A stretch of 64,000 nt of DNA from Taxillus chinensis (Eukaryota > Streptophyta > Magnoliopsida > Santalales > Loranthaceae), in the NCBI GenBank assembly GCA_023512835.1, contig CM042091.1:46462284-46526283 (forward strand), read 5' to 3'. Shown here piece after piece: positions 46,301 to 57,657 of the stretch. The position numbers and the translations under genes were made by a program. How positions within the stretch are numbered: the first letter of the stretch is position 1; each line of letters starts with the position of its first letter. The notes below the pieces were generated by a model that did no database searches, was not told the origin of the DNA, and worked only from the letters and a program-made list of their open reading frames with translations.

Positions 46301-49300
46301 TCTAGTATTCAAAAATTCCTTAGGACAGGCATACTTTTATCACACTTGCTGACAGCTGGATATTTGAAACCAGGAAATAAATTGCAAGGAAGTAGTACCA
46401 TAGAGGATTTCCAGCTAATGGTAATCCAGCAACCAAGGCTGCAAGAATGCCAATGCAAATAAAAAGCTGATTTATAGATCCCAGAGCGCCACGAATTTCT
46501 GTTGGTGAGATCTGAACAGCCAAAAGGCACTAATAGTAACTAAACAGGAGGGGGAAATTCAAATGGCAGATTGGCATGATAGTGTTTCGTGAATACCTCA
46601 GATATGTAAAGAGGCACAATAGCAGATGAAATGCCAATTCCAATGCCGGCAAGTAATCGACCAACAATCATTGCCTCCACGGACTGAGCTGTGGCACTGA
46701 AAATTTTTCAGACGTCTTAACATTAGTTGAACTTGAAAATGTCATGGACTCCATGTCAATGATCAAAGGCAGACCATAAAAATGCTCCAGCTGCAAGTGG
46801 GATCGCATCTAGTTGAAAAGTTCTTGTTCTGCCAAACATGTCAGCCAATGTCCCCCCAGTAAAGGAGCCAACAGTAGCACCGGCAAGACTTGTGCTAACA
46901 ATCCATCCTAATCAAATCAAAGATTGACATTATAGAATATATGATATTAACAGTCACGAGATCAAAAATGTATGAAACTTAGGATATGTTTCTTTGGCTG
47001 AAAATTTAAGATCAGAAATCTCATTCGGCGTCTAAAAGGTACTGAAAATTTAAGATGAGATTTGCTGAGTCTGAATCTAAATTTCTAGGTATATTTGGTT
47101 GTAGTTATATTAGACTAGATCTTAATTATTGTCTTTTACAGTTTTACCTTCATATTTATGTTTGTAAAAATATTTCATACAAATAATATAAACTACTTTA
47201 ACAGGCTCACTTGGCCACTTTCCCAATTTTCTCTCCTCTCACAATGATGCTTCATTTTTTTCCCTGCTCTAGTTCTTAATTGGCCTCTACAACAGCACCA
47301 GCAGAAGCAAATATGAGGGCAGAGAACAACAATGATGATGAAAAATAAGTGGCAGAGATTGTCACAGAAGACAGCAATTCAGAAGGGATGAAAGAGGAAG
47401 ATTTGAAGCCATTGAAGGAACACATAGATCTGGTCTCGCAGATCAAGAAGCCATGGGAAGAGATTTCAACAAAATTGATGGGAGTTTCTGGTCAGCAAGG
47501 AGTTGCAAGAGTGGAGGCGCAAGCAAAAGCTGAAGAAGAGAGAAGACAGCAGTGCATCAGCATCGCTTCCGACAGAGAAGCCACAGGGACTCAAGTACCA
47601 GAAAATGCAGTCTGTGGTTGCCAATTACTGCTTTGGCCACCAATCATGTGACAGTGATCCCAGGTTCTCATTGGATACAAGAAAGAAATCGCTTGAACAT
47701 GGATGATGACAATAGTGGCAGTGTGTAGGTTGACAGAGAAGAATGAAAGAGTTCAAAAATAAGTTGCATAATTTATAATCTGCAAGGAGGGTAGGTTGGT
47801 ATTTTTGTAATGACTTCGCTCTTCAGCCATATTTTGAAAGCTAATTGGCCCAGACTATTTCAGAACGATTCAGAGAGAATTCAGATGTCTATCCAATCGT
47901 TAGTAATGGGTGTGGTTGAATAAGATTTTACTCAAATTCAGATATATAAGTACCAAACAAATGCAACCATAAACATATGCAGTAGACTAATAGAAAATGA
48001 CAAACTTTGAAAATTGTATATTTAACTTTATTCTACCCTACAAATTTCGCAGTACATGCTTTATATAGATGTTGTCAACAAGTAACTATCTTATATTTAC
48101 CAGACTTTGCAATGTAGCACCCATGTTCATGATTATCTCTTACTTTTTTTTCAGTAAATATCACATAAACCTCTATTGTTTCCAAGCCATTTCATCTGTA
48201 TTATTCTTCATTGATTGTCATCAACAGTGATCATTGCGCAATAGTAGCCATATTAAATGTCAAAATCAAGCGGGAAAGCCAAAAAAATCCCTTATGTCTC
48301 CATGTTATGAGCCTTTTTTGGGTTGCAGCAGGAGGAGTGTGTGATGGATTCACAATAGGAAGTGGGGGTGGAGGCATAATCAAAGCGTGAGGGGGATCTG
48401 TAAATTTTTCAGTGGAAAGCAGGGGAGGGGGGTCAAAGTGCAGCAAACAATATCTGATGTTTGGGGCATCGGCCATGGGACTGTAATGGTTGTACCTACA
48501 CATGCTTAAAACTGCTGGCCTTTCTTCTTAAACTCTGCTCACTTTAAATTGCCAAGCCAGGCTAGTGCATTGTCACAGTTATTGGAGAAGGGTACTACTG
48601 AAATTGTATGCGCTGGTGTCTGGTATTGCAATCCTTAGGAAACATTAATGTTTATGTGGACAGAAGGAGGACGGCCTTTGCAACTCACATAAAAAAAAAT
48701 ATAATTGAATAACATACATGAATGCAAATAAATAAATAAATTGTTTCAACAATTTGTCCAGGGTACTTGCCTTGTATGACGGTGTTACCAACAATCCCAA
48801 GATCTCGGGAGAGGTATTCAAGTGCACCATTCACCACCCTTCAGTAAAATAAACAGAATAATGCATCAGTTCATAAACAATATAAGTTGAAGTGTGGGGA
48901 AGACTGCATTCAAAAGCAAGAAACAAAAATTGAAAACTCACATTGAACGACACCAAGAAAAGCTTAAAGTAATTTAAAATTTACAAGAAATAGAGCTGCA
49001 GTAGGTTTTATTGAGACATACCCTAAATGATAACCAAACAAAACAGCTCCCAGGCAGGCAACAGCAACATACGGAAAAACCATTCCAGAAGGTTTTTCCT
49101 GAGGTTTAATTAGAGAAGCATCCTCAAGACCTTCATCTACAATATGGTGCTTGTGAGAAATAAGTTCTCAAAAAGTATAAAGTTTTAGATATCACTAAAA
49201 ACTCAATGAACACTATGAAGGTGTGCGTGTCATCCATCAAATGTAAATCGGACTTAATATTTTGCAATTTGCAATATGTTTTAACAGCAAATGATCAGTG

Positions 49301-50003
49301 ACACTACCCGAGATTCTCAGGCAATGAGTGCATTTCAAAAAAATCCAAACTAGATAGTTGAATAAGAATCCACCTTAGCTCCTCCAAAAATACATTTTCC
49401 TCAGGAAATTATCGTTAAGATTTAAAAATTAAAAATAATAAATTTTTAAAAAAATTAATATATTTAAAAATTACTATTTATCTTCTAAATATTTTTTTAT
49501 TATATTTATTAAAATATGTGCACCGATTTTATCATAAAGCTCCAAATCCGAAGACAAACAATTAATCGACCACTATCCACCAGGAAAAAAAAACCTAATC
49601 ACAAGACCATCCATATAATTAAATTAAAACAAAAACAAACCGAGTGATGTGTTGTTCGAGCTACACAACAACACAAGCATGAAATCAATACAATGGTGAG
49701 AAGCAGACCAGAGTATTGAGCCCTAATTAGTCTGCCTCTGGTGGGTTTGGCTTTGGCTTTGGCTTTGGCTTTGGTGGAGCCAACCATGGTAAGCTCCGTT
49801 TCCATGGCGACCGAACCACGGCGCGACACTTTGGAAATGGTTCTGACTCGATGCGGTGTCGCTGAAAACCGATTCTCAGCGCCCGATTGCTTGCTGGGCA
49901 CGCTAAATGACCCAGTTAAAGCCCTGCGCCGTTGCACTCCGACGGCGACGCCTCCTCCTATCAAACCGTCCACCGCCGCTAACGCTGCAGCTTGCAGTTT
50001 CAT
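40370..50003 (-). CDS. pGlcT: Plastidic glucose transporter, pGlcT/GLT1-like (13 exons, about 559 aa)
   Basis: A sugar-porter (MFS) protein expected in the chloroplast inner envelope, exporting glucose from starch breakdown (family knowledge). Exons, 5' to 3': 50003-49709, 49136-49022, 48838-48771, 46907-46775, 46696-46597, 46511-46399, 45194-45101, 44942-44789, 44465-44319, 44224-44151, 42246-42158, 42052-41938, 40552-40370. Lengths sum to 1680 bp with consistent phases and no stop. Exon 1 starts MKLQAAALAAVDGL and is a transit-peptide-like, basic, hydroxylated leader. Family motifs: FGYHLGVVNGALEYL, ADMFGRTRTFQLDAIPLA, SPTEIRGALGS, PESPRWL, FQQLAGINAVVYYST, DRRGRKSLL, and ETKGRSLEDIEQAL near the C-terminus. 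The length is close to the known pGlcT (about 546 aa). Intron 3 uses a GC donor. Exon 1 boundaries rest on phase and motif matching. Two pseudogene copies lie nearby. Confidence 0.93.
40900..41391. mobile_element. hAT-type MITE in intron 12 of the intact transporter gene
   Basis: Ends TAGCCATATAAAATGAGCTC and CTTATACCCCTGA match, in reverse, the MITE at 29865-30331. It sits at the same intron position, so the insertion predates the B/C duplication. The target duplication is eroded on the left. It contains a (TA)n run at about 41097-41120. Confidence 0.88.
46908..48770 (-). other. Intron 3 of the transporter gene, with possible inserted DNA
   Basis: A 1.86-kb intron whose donor is CAAG/GCAAGT (48770) and whose acceptor is TTAG (46908). 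It contains a 100-codon open frame on the plus strand (47349-47651; charged, with KAEEERRQQ) and a proline-rich one on the minus strand (48503-48231), neither recognisable. The other copies lack this intron, so there is no empty site for comparison. Confidence 0.55.
48760..48771 (-). other. GC-AG intron donor of exon 3
   Basis: On the minus strand the exon ends ATACAAG and the intron begins GCAAGTACC. The phase requires this junction: Q then a split Gly codon completed by exon 4. The strong AG/GCAAGT context is typical of the minor class of functional GC donors. Confidence 0.75.
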
Positions 50004-50632
50004 CTGATGAAGTCTTTTTTCTTTAATATTAAATTTAAAAAACAAAACAACACCAAGAAGCCAGATTTTCAGGAAAGCAAAAACAGCGCCTAATTTCTTT
50101 TTCCTTTTCTTTTGGGTAAACTTTTGTAAAAAATAATAATAAATAAATAAATAAAATCAAGGAATTTGAATTTTGTGATCCGATTACGACAGAGGGTGAC
50201 AAGTGGGATATAAGTTGATTGATTGATACTCCCTACGTACTTTTTTTCAAGTCAGTCAATGCAACTCAGCCCTGACTGATTTCGGGACGCGATCGCCAAC
50301 TTCCTGAGATTGGAGTGTGGGTGACAGATTGTCGATAACAGTGTTCTTGCTCTTCCTCTGTTCCGAGCGTGAATGGCTTGACCACTGGATTTAAAACATA
50401 TTAAAAACAGATCAATTATTTTAATAATTGAAATATAAATAAAATATTCAAAAATTATTATTTAAATATTATATTTATGTGTTAAAAATTTTTTAAAATA
50501 TGCTAGTTTAAATTTTTTATTATATTTATTTAAAAATAATTATTTAAATATAAATAAATTATTTAAATAAGCCTCATACCACTTACTCCCAACCACAAGT
50601 CTCTTATGATTTTAAGGTTTCCCACGAAATTC
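50004..50632. other. Upstream region of the transporter gene; no other gene
   Basis: AT-rich with A/T homopolymers and AATA repeats. It probably contains the promoter and 5' UTR of the minus-strand transporter, but I cannot point to a convincing TATA box. Beyond it starts gypsy-related DNA. Confidence 0.5.
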
Positions 50633-50819
50633 TGTCACGAAACTAACACAAAAAAATGCGGATATGAGACAGGCATCAACCCTCCAGCCACAGTAGACAC
50701 CCTAACGGCCTCTAACCCTCATTAATCGATCTTTAGTAACTATTGTGAAAATAACCATGTGCACAATACACCATTAAAAGCAAATATTCATATAAGATGT
50801 CATACCTATATGAATTTAC

Positions 50820-50821
<2 letters not shown>

Positions 50822-50851
<30 letters not shown>
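50822..50851. repeat. (AT)n microsatellite
   Basis: About 15 AT units within the gypsy LTR. A shorter AT run lies in the same relative context at 58640-58660 in the other LTR. Confidence 0.95.
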
Positions 50852-50855
<4 letters not shown>

Positions 50856-51029
50856 CATCAAAACTTAACCTTAGAACAGGTTAAAGAGAAAGGTACAAAT
50901 CCTTACATCGAATTTCGATAAATTTAGGATTTAGAAATCACATAAGCCTCTTCCTCTTTGCTCCTCCTTGCTCCACTTTAGTAGACACCTTCCCTTACAC
51001 AAGAACGCAATGGCCATGATTAGACAATA

Positions 51030-51031
<2 letters not shown>

Positions 51032-51095
<64 letters not shown>
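51032..51095. repeat. (CT)n microsatellite, about 32 units
   Basis: Uninterrupted CT run. Its translation gives an Arg-Glu repeat that is not a protein. Confidence 0.97.
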
Positions 51096-51096
<1 letters not shown>

Positions 51097-51461
51097 TCAA
51101 AACAAAATACCTCAAAACTTAATCGCAAAACAAAACAACATATATCGAAAATATGTTATCACAAGGTCAACATCGTCCAAAATACACCCACATCGGCCTA
51201 CATTGACCACATATTCTCGCATCGACCAATATTCCACATCGACCAAAGGTCGATCTTACACCAAACCACACATGGTTGATACACCCACATCGACCATATC
51301 GACTACCACAAGGCCAAAACCCTGGGATAGGTACAAGGAAGAACAGAATCCCTACCTTGAAAACGTCCTCCTGCTCTTGCTCCCGCGCTAGACGTCGTCC
51401 TCCCCATGCAAGATGCTCCGGCAAAGAAGCCAGCAGCTCTCCACCCTTCCCTCTCTCTCCT

Positions 51462-51463
<2 letters not shown>

Positions 51464-51497
<34 letters not shown>
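51464..51497. repeat. (CT)n microsatellite
   Basis: About 17 CT units in the 3' LTR. The equivalent in the 5' LTR is at 58832-58860. On the minus strand this is a GA-rich leader just downstream of the TATA box. Confidence 0.95.
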
Positions 51498-51499
<2 letters not shown>

Positions 51500-51563
51500 G
51501 ATGATGGGCGATGGCTGCAATGGTCGAAGAGAACCCTAACCCTAGAACAAGGAGTCTTCACTT

Positions 51564-51573
51564 CTATATATAG
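51564..51573 (-). promoter_or_regulatory. LTR TATA box
   Basis: CTATATATAG, conserved in the other LTR at 58917-58926, followed on the minus strand by the GA-rich leader. Confidence 0.6.
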
Positions 51574-52131
51574 GCATCACAAAGATCAAAATGACGTAGT
51601 TTTGATCACACAAGTTGTAACCTTTCCGCACCCACACACGACAAAATATCCACAATTCCAACATACCCCTTTGGGAAAAGATGTTTAGAATCACAAAACT
51701 AAGGTAACCATGCAAAAATATGTCCGCACACCAATTTGAACGCCAATTCCCCAATTGACGTGCGGCTCCAAATGCACTCAAACTTTACCCCAAGCCTTCT
51801 TGCATCATGTAAAAGACATCTATGCAATAAAAACCTTGCACACCAAATGGGTCTAATTCGCGTGCACGTCCTTTTGGCCTGAAACTTCGTAGTAGATAGA
51901 AGACATCATTCTAAGAATCTTTTGGTCTACACACCAATTTATCCGAGCCCATCTATTAAGTCAAAATCAACCTCTAAAACTGGACAAAACAACTTAAAAA
52001 CGCCTGTATATGCAAATAAGATCTTCCTAGGGCATAAAAGCATGTTAGCAAACTCCCTAAAACCCAACAATTTCCACTCACAAGGCATCTTCGGTTAACT
52101 TCTTACATGCCGTAAAACACGGGTCATTACA

Positions 52132-52452
52132 TCCTCTCCCCCTTAAGACTTTTCGTCCTCGAAAAGAAACAACATGCACGGAAAACAAACACATGCGGCC
52201 CATTTGCAAGACAACGAGCCACAACGCCCAAGATGGATCACACAACATAACAGGACATCTCAAATACAATGAAATCTCAAAACACATCTCAATAAAAATA
52301 CCAGGTTTACAAGGAGAAGTATAAATACACCAAATCATGAACCACAAGAAAACACATCACTACGACCACCTCCCACCCTTAAGATTGTTCGTCCTCGAAC
52401 AACGCTGGGTCTTTGCTCACGCATCATGGACTCACGTTCCCATGTCTCCTCC
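52132..52452 (-). other. Gypsy 3' untranslated region with polypurine tract
   Basis: The purine run CTTAAGGGGGAGAGGA (minus strand, 52147-52132) abuts the 3' LTR. A second copy of the motif TTCGAGGACGAA with purines lies at about 52378-52402. Confidence 0.75.
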
Positions 52453-55400
52453 TCAATGCCACGGTGCCGCCGCAAAGACGCGAACCAAAGGAATAGCATG
52501 ACCATGCAAAAGCTTCTCCCGCCGATCTAGGATACGGATAGGGGCCTCAACAACGGACATGTCATCCGCAATGTCCAATGTCCCCCAATCGATCACATGA
52601 GTGGGGTCAGGGTGATACTTCCTCAACCGGGACACGTGGAACACATTGTGCACCCGACTCAATCGCGGTGGCAATGCTAACCGGTAAGCTACGGGCCCCA
52701 CACGAGCTATAACCTCAAATGGACCAATGAACCGGGGAGAGAGTTTGGAACCTCTCCCAAAGTGCCGATGTCCACGTCGCGGAGAGACACGGAGAAACAC
52801 ATGATCGCCCACGGAAAACTCCAAAGGTCGCCGTCGCCGATCCGCATATGATTTCTCGCCGACTCGAGCCGATAACAACCGCCGACGGATTAACCGAACC
52901 TTCTCGTAGCCTCGTGAACCATCTCGTGGTCCCAAGAGAGGCTGTCTCCCCCCACTTCGGTCCAACACAAAGGTGATCGACACGGCCGCCCATACAACGC
53001 CTCAAAAGGAGTCATCCCAATGGATGCCTGATAAGCGTTATTGTAGGCAAACTCCACCAAAGGAAGGTGAGTTGCCCATGAACCCCCAAAATCTAGCACA
53101 CAAGCCCTCAACATGTCCTCCATAGTCCGATTCGTCCTCTCGGTCCGACCGTCGGTCTCGGGGTGAAAGGTTGTACTCAAGTGAAGCTTGGTCCCCATAG
53201 CCTCCTGGCAAACTTTGCCCAAAAATAGGAAGTGAACCTCGAATCCTGGTCGGAGACAACCGATGATGGTACGCCATGCGATCTCACAATCTCGTTCATG
53301 TATAGCCGACTCAAGGTCCCAATGGAGTCCCGCTCGCGAACAAGAAGGAAATGGGCCGACTTTGTGAGTCGATCCATAATCACCCAAATCATATCTTTCC
53401 TCCCTTGAGGTGGGTGGAAGACCAGTCACAAAATCCATCGCTATGTGGTCCTACTTCCACTTCGCTATAGGCAAGGGCTGTAACATGCCCGCCGGCCGCC
53501 GATGCTCGGCCTTCACCTGCCGACACGTGAGGCACCGCGAAACAAAGGCGACCACATCGCGTTTCATCCCAGGCCACCAAAAATGTCCCCGAAGTGCATG
53601 GTACATCTTCGTACCCCCTGGATGCACAACAACTCTAGACCGGTGAAACTCCCTCATCACCTCATCCCCGAGAGAAGAAGCCACTACTAACCGCCCCTGA
53701 AAAGACAACTCATGCTCGGAACCCTCTGTCCGGTCCTCGAGATAGCTCACCGGCCTCAATACGGGCACGGATAACCTCACACTCAATGTCACCCAACTGT
53801 CCCTCCCGGACGCGCTGGTACAACTCTGGCACAACCACCAAAGGACTCAGGGGCTGTCCCACCACCACAAACAAGAGGCTGCAGCTGCAACATCGCCAAC
53901 CGCTCCATCGGCTTCCACTCTCTCACGGCCACCTCAGCTTTCCCCTTTTTCGCTCAATGCGTCGGCCACAACATTACCCTTGCCCGGGGTATAGGCAAGA
54001 GTAAAGTCAAAGGTCTGCAAATACTCCACCCATCTCCTCTCGCCTCAAATTCAAGTCCTTCGAGTAAAGATATACTGAAGGCTCTTGTGATCCGAGAACA
54101 CCACGAACTTCTCCCCTAAAAGGTAATGTTGCCAACTCTTCAAGGCAAAGATGACGGCCGCCAACTCAAAATCATGAGTAGGATAATTCTGCTCATGAGG
54201 CTTCATCGCCTCGACCCATAAGCTACCACACCGTGCTCCTGCATAAGCACACACCCCAAACCAACCCTGGACGCATCACAGGACACCTCATATGGGATAC
54301 CCTCCCGAGGTAACCTCAACACCGGTGCGGTGGTCAAACGGGTTTTGAGAGCCTCAAATGCCTGCCGACATTTATCGGTCCACTCAAACTTCACTCCCTT
54401 CCAAGTCAACGCCGTCATAGGAGCCGCCAAACGGGAGAATCCCTCTACAAAACGACGGTAATAGCCTGCCAAGCCAAGAAAACTACGAATCTCGAAAACA
54501 TTGGTTGGTCTCTCCCATGATGATACCGCCTCAATCTTGGCGGGGTCCACTCTAACCCCTTGACTGACACTACGTGGCCAAGGAAATGGACCTCCTGCAT
54601 CCAAAACTCGCATTTGCTAAACTTAGCAAACAACCGCTGGTCCCTCAAGGTTTGCAACACATTGCCAAATGCTCTACATGCTCCCTCTCGGTCTTGGAAT
54701 ATACCAAGATATCGTCTATAAACACCACCACGAACGAGTCTAAGTATGGGGCAAAGACTTGGTTCATCAAATGCATAAATACTGTCTGGCGCATTAGTGA
54801 GCCCAAAAGGCATCACTATCCACTCATAGTGCCCATACCCGCACCAAAAGCCGTCTTAGGGACGTCTTCCTCCCTAACCCTCAACCGATGATACTCCGAC
54901 CGTAGATCTATCTTGGAAAACCACCGGGCTCCACTCAACCGGTCAAACAAGTTATCGATTCGAGGCAATGGATACTTGTTCTTCACAGGTACCGAATTCA
55001 ACTTCCTATAGTCGATGCAAAGGCATAGCGTGCCATCCGCCTTCTTTGCAAAGAGCACCGGAGCACCCCAAGGTAAGGTACTCGGTCGATATACCCTCGG
55101 TCCACCAACTCCTCTATCCGCCTCCTGGAGCTCCCTCAACTCAACTGGTCCCATCCGATAAGCCACTTGGGATATCGGTCCAGTCCCGGGTACCAACTCA
55201 ATGGCGAACTCTACACTTCTCTTAGGAGGTAGACTCCTTAACCGGTCACAAAGACATCCTGAAATTGGTCAACAACTGCTGGCCACACTCTCTTTTCCAC
55301 CTTCCCTTCCTCGGCAAAGGTCGGGCTGCCAACCTGGGGGTAATGGCACCCCACTTGGTCCAACACTGGCCAGGCCCAACTCGCCTCACTGTCCCACTCC

Positions 55401-55790
55401 CCCTGCAGGGTGCAAAAGATCCCTGCAGGTGTAACGAAGGATACACGCCGCCGATAACGATCTATCTTGGCCTGGAAAGCCATAAGCCAATCCATACCCA
55501 AGATCAGGTTAAAAGCACGCAAGGGCAATACATGCGGTCGAAGCTCAACTCCACACTTCCTATGGTTAACACACGATCACGGCAAACACGCCGCACCTCA
55601 ATCATACCCCCCACTAGAGACTCAACAACTAGGGGCTTCGCCGCCTCCACACAAGCTAACCCCAAGCTATCTATCACAAGCTCGAAGAACAAAAGAACAC
55701 GATGTACATGTATCGAAAAGAACGAGAAGCTAATGTACGGGAGATCAAAAGGGTACCTCTAACCACCGATGGTCCTGCTCCACCCTCGGC
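52453..55790 (-). pseudogene. Ty3/gypsy chromovirus pol (protease, RT, RNase H, integrase, chromodomain-like tail), multiply frameshifted
   Basis: Read leftward. Protease end: FNLILGMDWLMAF (about 55505). Reverse transcriptase: [20 protein letters not shown] (about 55010), [10 protein letters not shown] (about 54815), then the FIDD catalytic motif at about 54722-54708 in a shifted frame. RNase [12 protein letters not shown] (about 54290) and [17 protein letters not shown] (about 54170). Integrase zinc-binding region: GHFWWPGMKRDV (about 53585), and core: ERTNRTMEDMLRACVLDFGG (about 53125). GPF/Y-type block GPFEVIARVGPVAYRLALP (about 52715). At least five frame changes are needed to read through (for example near 54800, 54590, 54230, 53390 and 52990). 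The relic shares domain order and wording with 1-941. Confidence 0.92.
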
Positions 55791-55990
55791 CCGGTGGGGG
55801 TGGTAGCTCGGCCTCCTCCTGGTACGTTGCCTCCAAAGACAAACACCCTCCCTTGGCTTGTGCCACTGGTCGGCTCACTCACCGGGCGCTTCCCGCCATG
55901 GTCGCCTCCGGCCCGCTGCTGCTAACGCTCTTGCCTCCCCCGAGGTCGGGTCCTGGCTAGATCCCGCCTGGCTAGCCTCGCCACCGGTGG

Positions 55991-57179
55991 GGCTGGCCTC
56001 TCCACTGGAGCGCGGAAACTAGCATCACTCCTCATCCTGGATGCCACGCCTCTTGCTCCCCTGTTGCCACTCCCGCACACCCGGCTCAAGTGGCCCTCTC
56101 ACCCACAATTGTTGCACCGCCAATCCTTCTTGGGACATTCCCTCTTGAAGTGACCTTGCCTCCCACAACAAAGACAACCGCTAAGGAGACCTCCCCGCTG
56201 AACCTCCCTGCCCACTACCGCCAAGGGTGAACCTCCCTGAGTTCACGAGATGGTAGACCCCGGCCGCGGAAAGAACCACTATCTCTCTCCTCGGTCTTGG
56301 GCCTCTTGGACCCAGAATCGCGTTCGGACCCACCTTGTAACCGGCGACCCTGGTGGACCTGCCTCCCATCATCCAGTTCCCTCTCGGCTATGCGTCTTTG
56401 TCTCAACAACCTCGGTATAGGTCCTCAAACGCAGAATCGCCACCCTCTCGCCTAAGAGCGGCCTGAGACCCAAGGTGAACTTGTGGGCTTTCGGGTCCTC
56501 CTTTGCCACGCTCTCGATGGCAAACCTACTTAGGCTCGAAACTCCCGCTCATACTCGGGCACCGTCTTTGATCCTTGCTTCAGGCGCCAAATTCTTCTCT
56601 CTTCCGCCATCTCAAGGACTCAGGGAAAAACTCATTGTGGAAGAGTTGCAAGAATTCCTCCCACAAAGATAAACCGCACCGCACGGCTCCCCGCGACACT
56701 CTGCCACCACTCCGGAGCATTCCCCTCTAGCCGCCGAATGGCCGGTCTCACCTTATCCTCCTCCCGGGGTAGGAGAAAGGAAAACACATGTTTGATCCGC
56801 CTTAGCCGGTGCTCGCCTAACACTGGGTCCTCCTCTCCTTTGAATCGCGGAGGTTGTTCCTTTGGGAACCGTGTCACCACGTCATCCTCTGCACGAATCG
56901 GTATACCACTCGGCAAACCCTCACGCTCCCGGGTAACTCCCCCACTGGTGGTGGTGGTGGTGGCACCACCTGTCGGGCTGCCATCTCGCGGCGCACCTCC
57001 TCCCGTACCTCTTGCCGGATACCCTCCCTCGGCTCTAGGACTTCCAGCCTGGATTCCTTCGCGAGTTGCGCCAAGAACGGTGCATGTCCTCCAATGGATT
57101 GCCCCGCACCCGGGCCCTCATGGGCAGATGACTCATCGCCCACCGCCCCGGACCCACATGTCACTCTCCTCGGTGGCAT
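55991..57179 (-). pseudogene. gag of the minus-strand gypsy element, frameshifted
   Basis: Likely start MPPRRVTCGSGAVGDESSAH at 57179. A proline run (PPPPPP, about 56950) is followed by the capsid-like block TRFPKEQPPRFKGEEDPVLG (about 56865), LEGNAPEWWQSVAGS (about 56725) and TPAGIFCTLQG-type pol downstream. Two CCHC zinc knuckles lie at about 56180-56085 (CCGRQGHFKREC and CNNCG, then a stop, EGHLSRVC). Frame breaks and the in-frame stop show decay. The knuckle region confirms a Ty3-type nucleocapsid. Confidence 0.82.
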
Positions 57180-57642
57180 TCTTACTACAGAAGTAAGAAG
57201 CACAAATGTCGAATACGTTCGACAATTATCAGGTTTCACTACCTCTACCCCACTATCAAGTCAAGTAGTAAATGGCATCACACACATTTTACACATTGCA
57301 CCAATCAACATTGCACACAGTTCAAATAAACAAGGACCTTTCCTTGTAGTCATGCTCAAGGTACGTCAAATAAAATCGAGTTGCACGGTTCACATCTTAT
57401 CACATTATTCACATTTTTCTTTTATCACAATTACAATGTTAACAGGTATCCACACCTTCACATACAACAACCAATGCAACTAGTGCCCTAATGCCAATGC
57501 ATGCAAATCCTACCTCAAGTCCGGACTACCCCAAGTACACCTTAGAGGCTCCAAGAGGACCGTGTTGATCAGGCACGTCCCTCCAGGTTCCCCCAAAGGA
57601 CTCAAGATAACCAGATCCGCCCACTACCCTAGGCCAACTAGA

Positions 57643-57657
57643 CCATGCTCGATACCA
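57643..57657 (-). other. Primer-binding site (tRNA-Met type)
   Basis: On the minus strand, three bases after the 5' LTR end, TGGTATCGAGCATGG. It resembles the initiator tRNA-Met site TGGTATCAGAGC seen at 19293 with one base lost. Confidence 0.7.

Larger units (their letters stand above)
36003..46696 (-). repeat. Right arm of giant inverted repeat
   Basis: Collinear in reverse complement with 23724-33570. It holds exons 5-13 of the intact glucose transporter gene, its 3' flank, the hAT MITE 40900-41391, the zinc-finger fragment and a solo LTR (36278-37691) absent from the left arm. The inner end starts TGTTTACTAGTGTATTCCAC (about 36010). Confidence 0.9.
50633..52131 (-). repeat. 3' LTR of minus-strand gypsy element (left boundary uncertain)
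   Basis: The right edge is firm: GGGTCATTACA at 52131 is the complement of an LTR starting TGTAATGACCC, next to the polypurine tract. From 51302 to 52131 it is nearly identical to 58674-59483 (the U3/R part, with a shared TATA box). Left of 51300 the two LTRs are not alignable. The proposed left edge TGTCACG at 50633 fits LTR ends of this family but lacks the expected TTATA duplication. Confidence 0.6.

Noticed and set aside
50931..51128. Frames with (RE)n or (LS)n runs here and at 51167-51539 and 58633-58951
   Set aside because: Translations of CT/GA microsatellites.
55265..57483. Long plus-strand frames such as 55265-55762 and 56854-57483
   Set aside because: Shadows of minus-strand gag and pol; they show no domain, whereas the opposite strand does.
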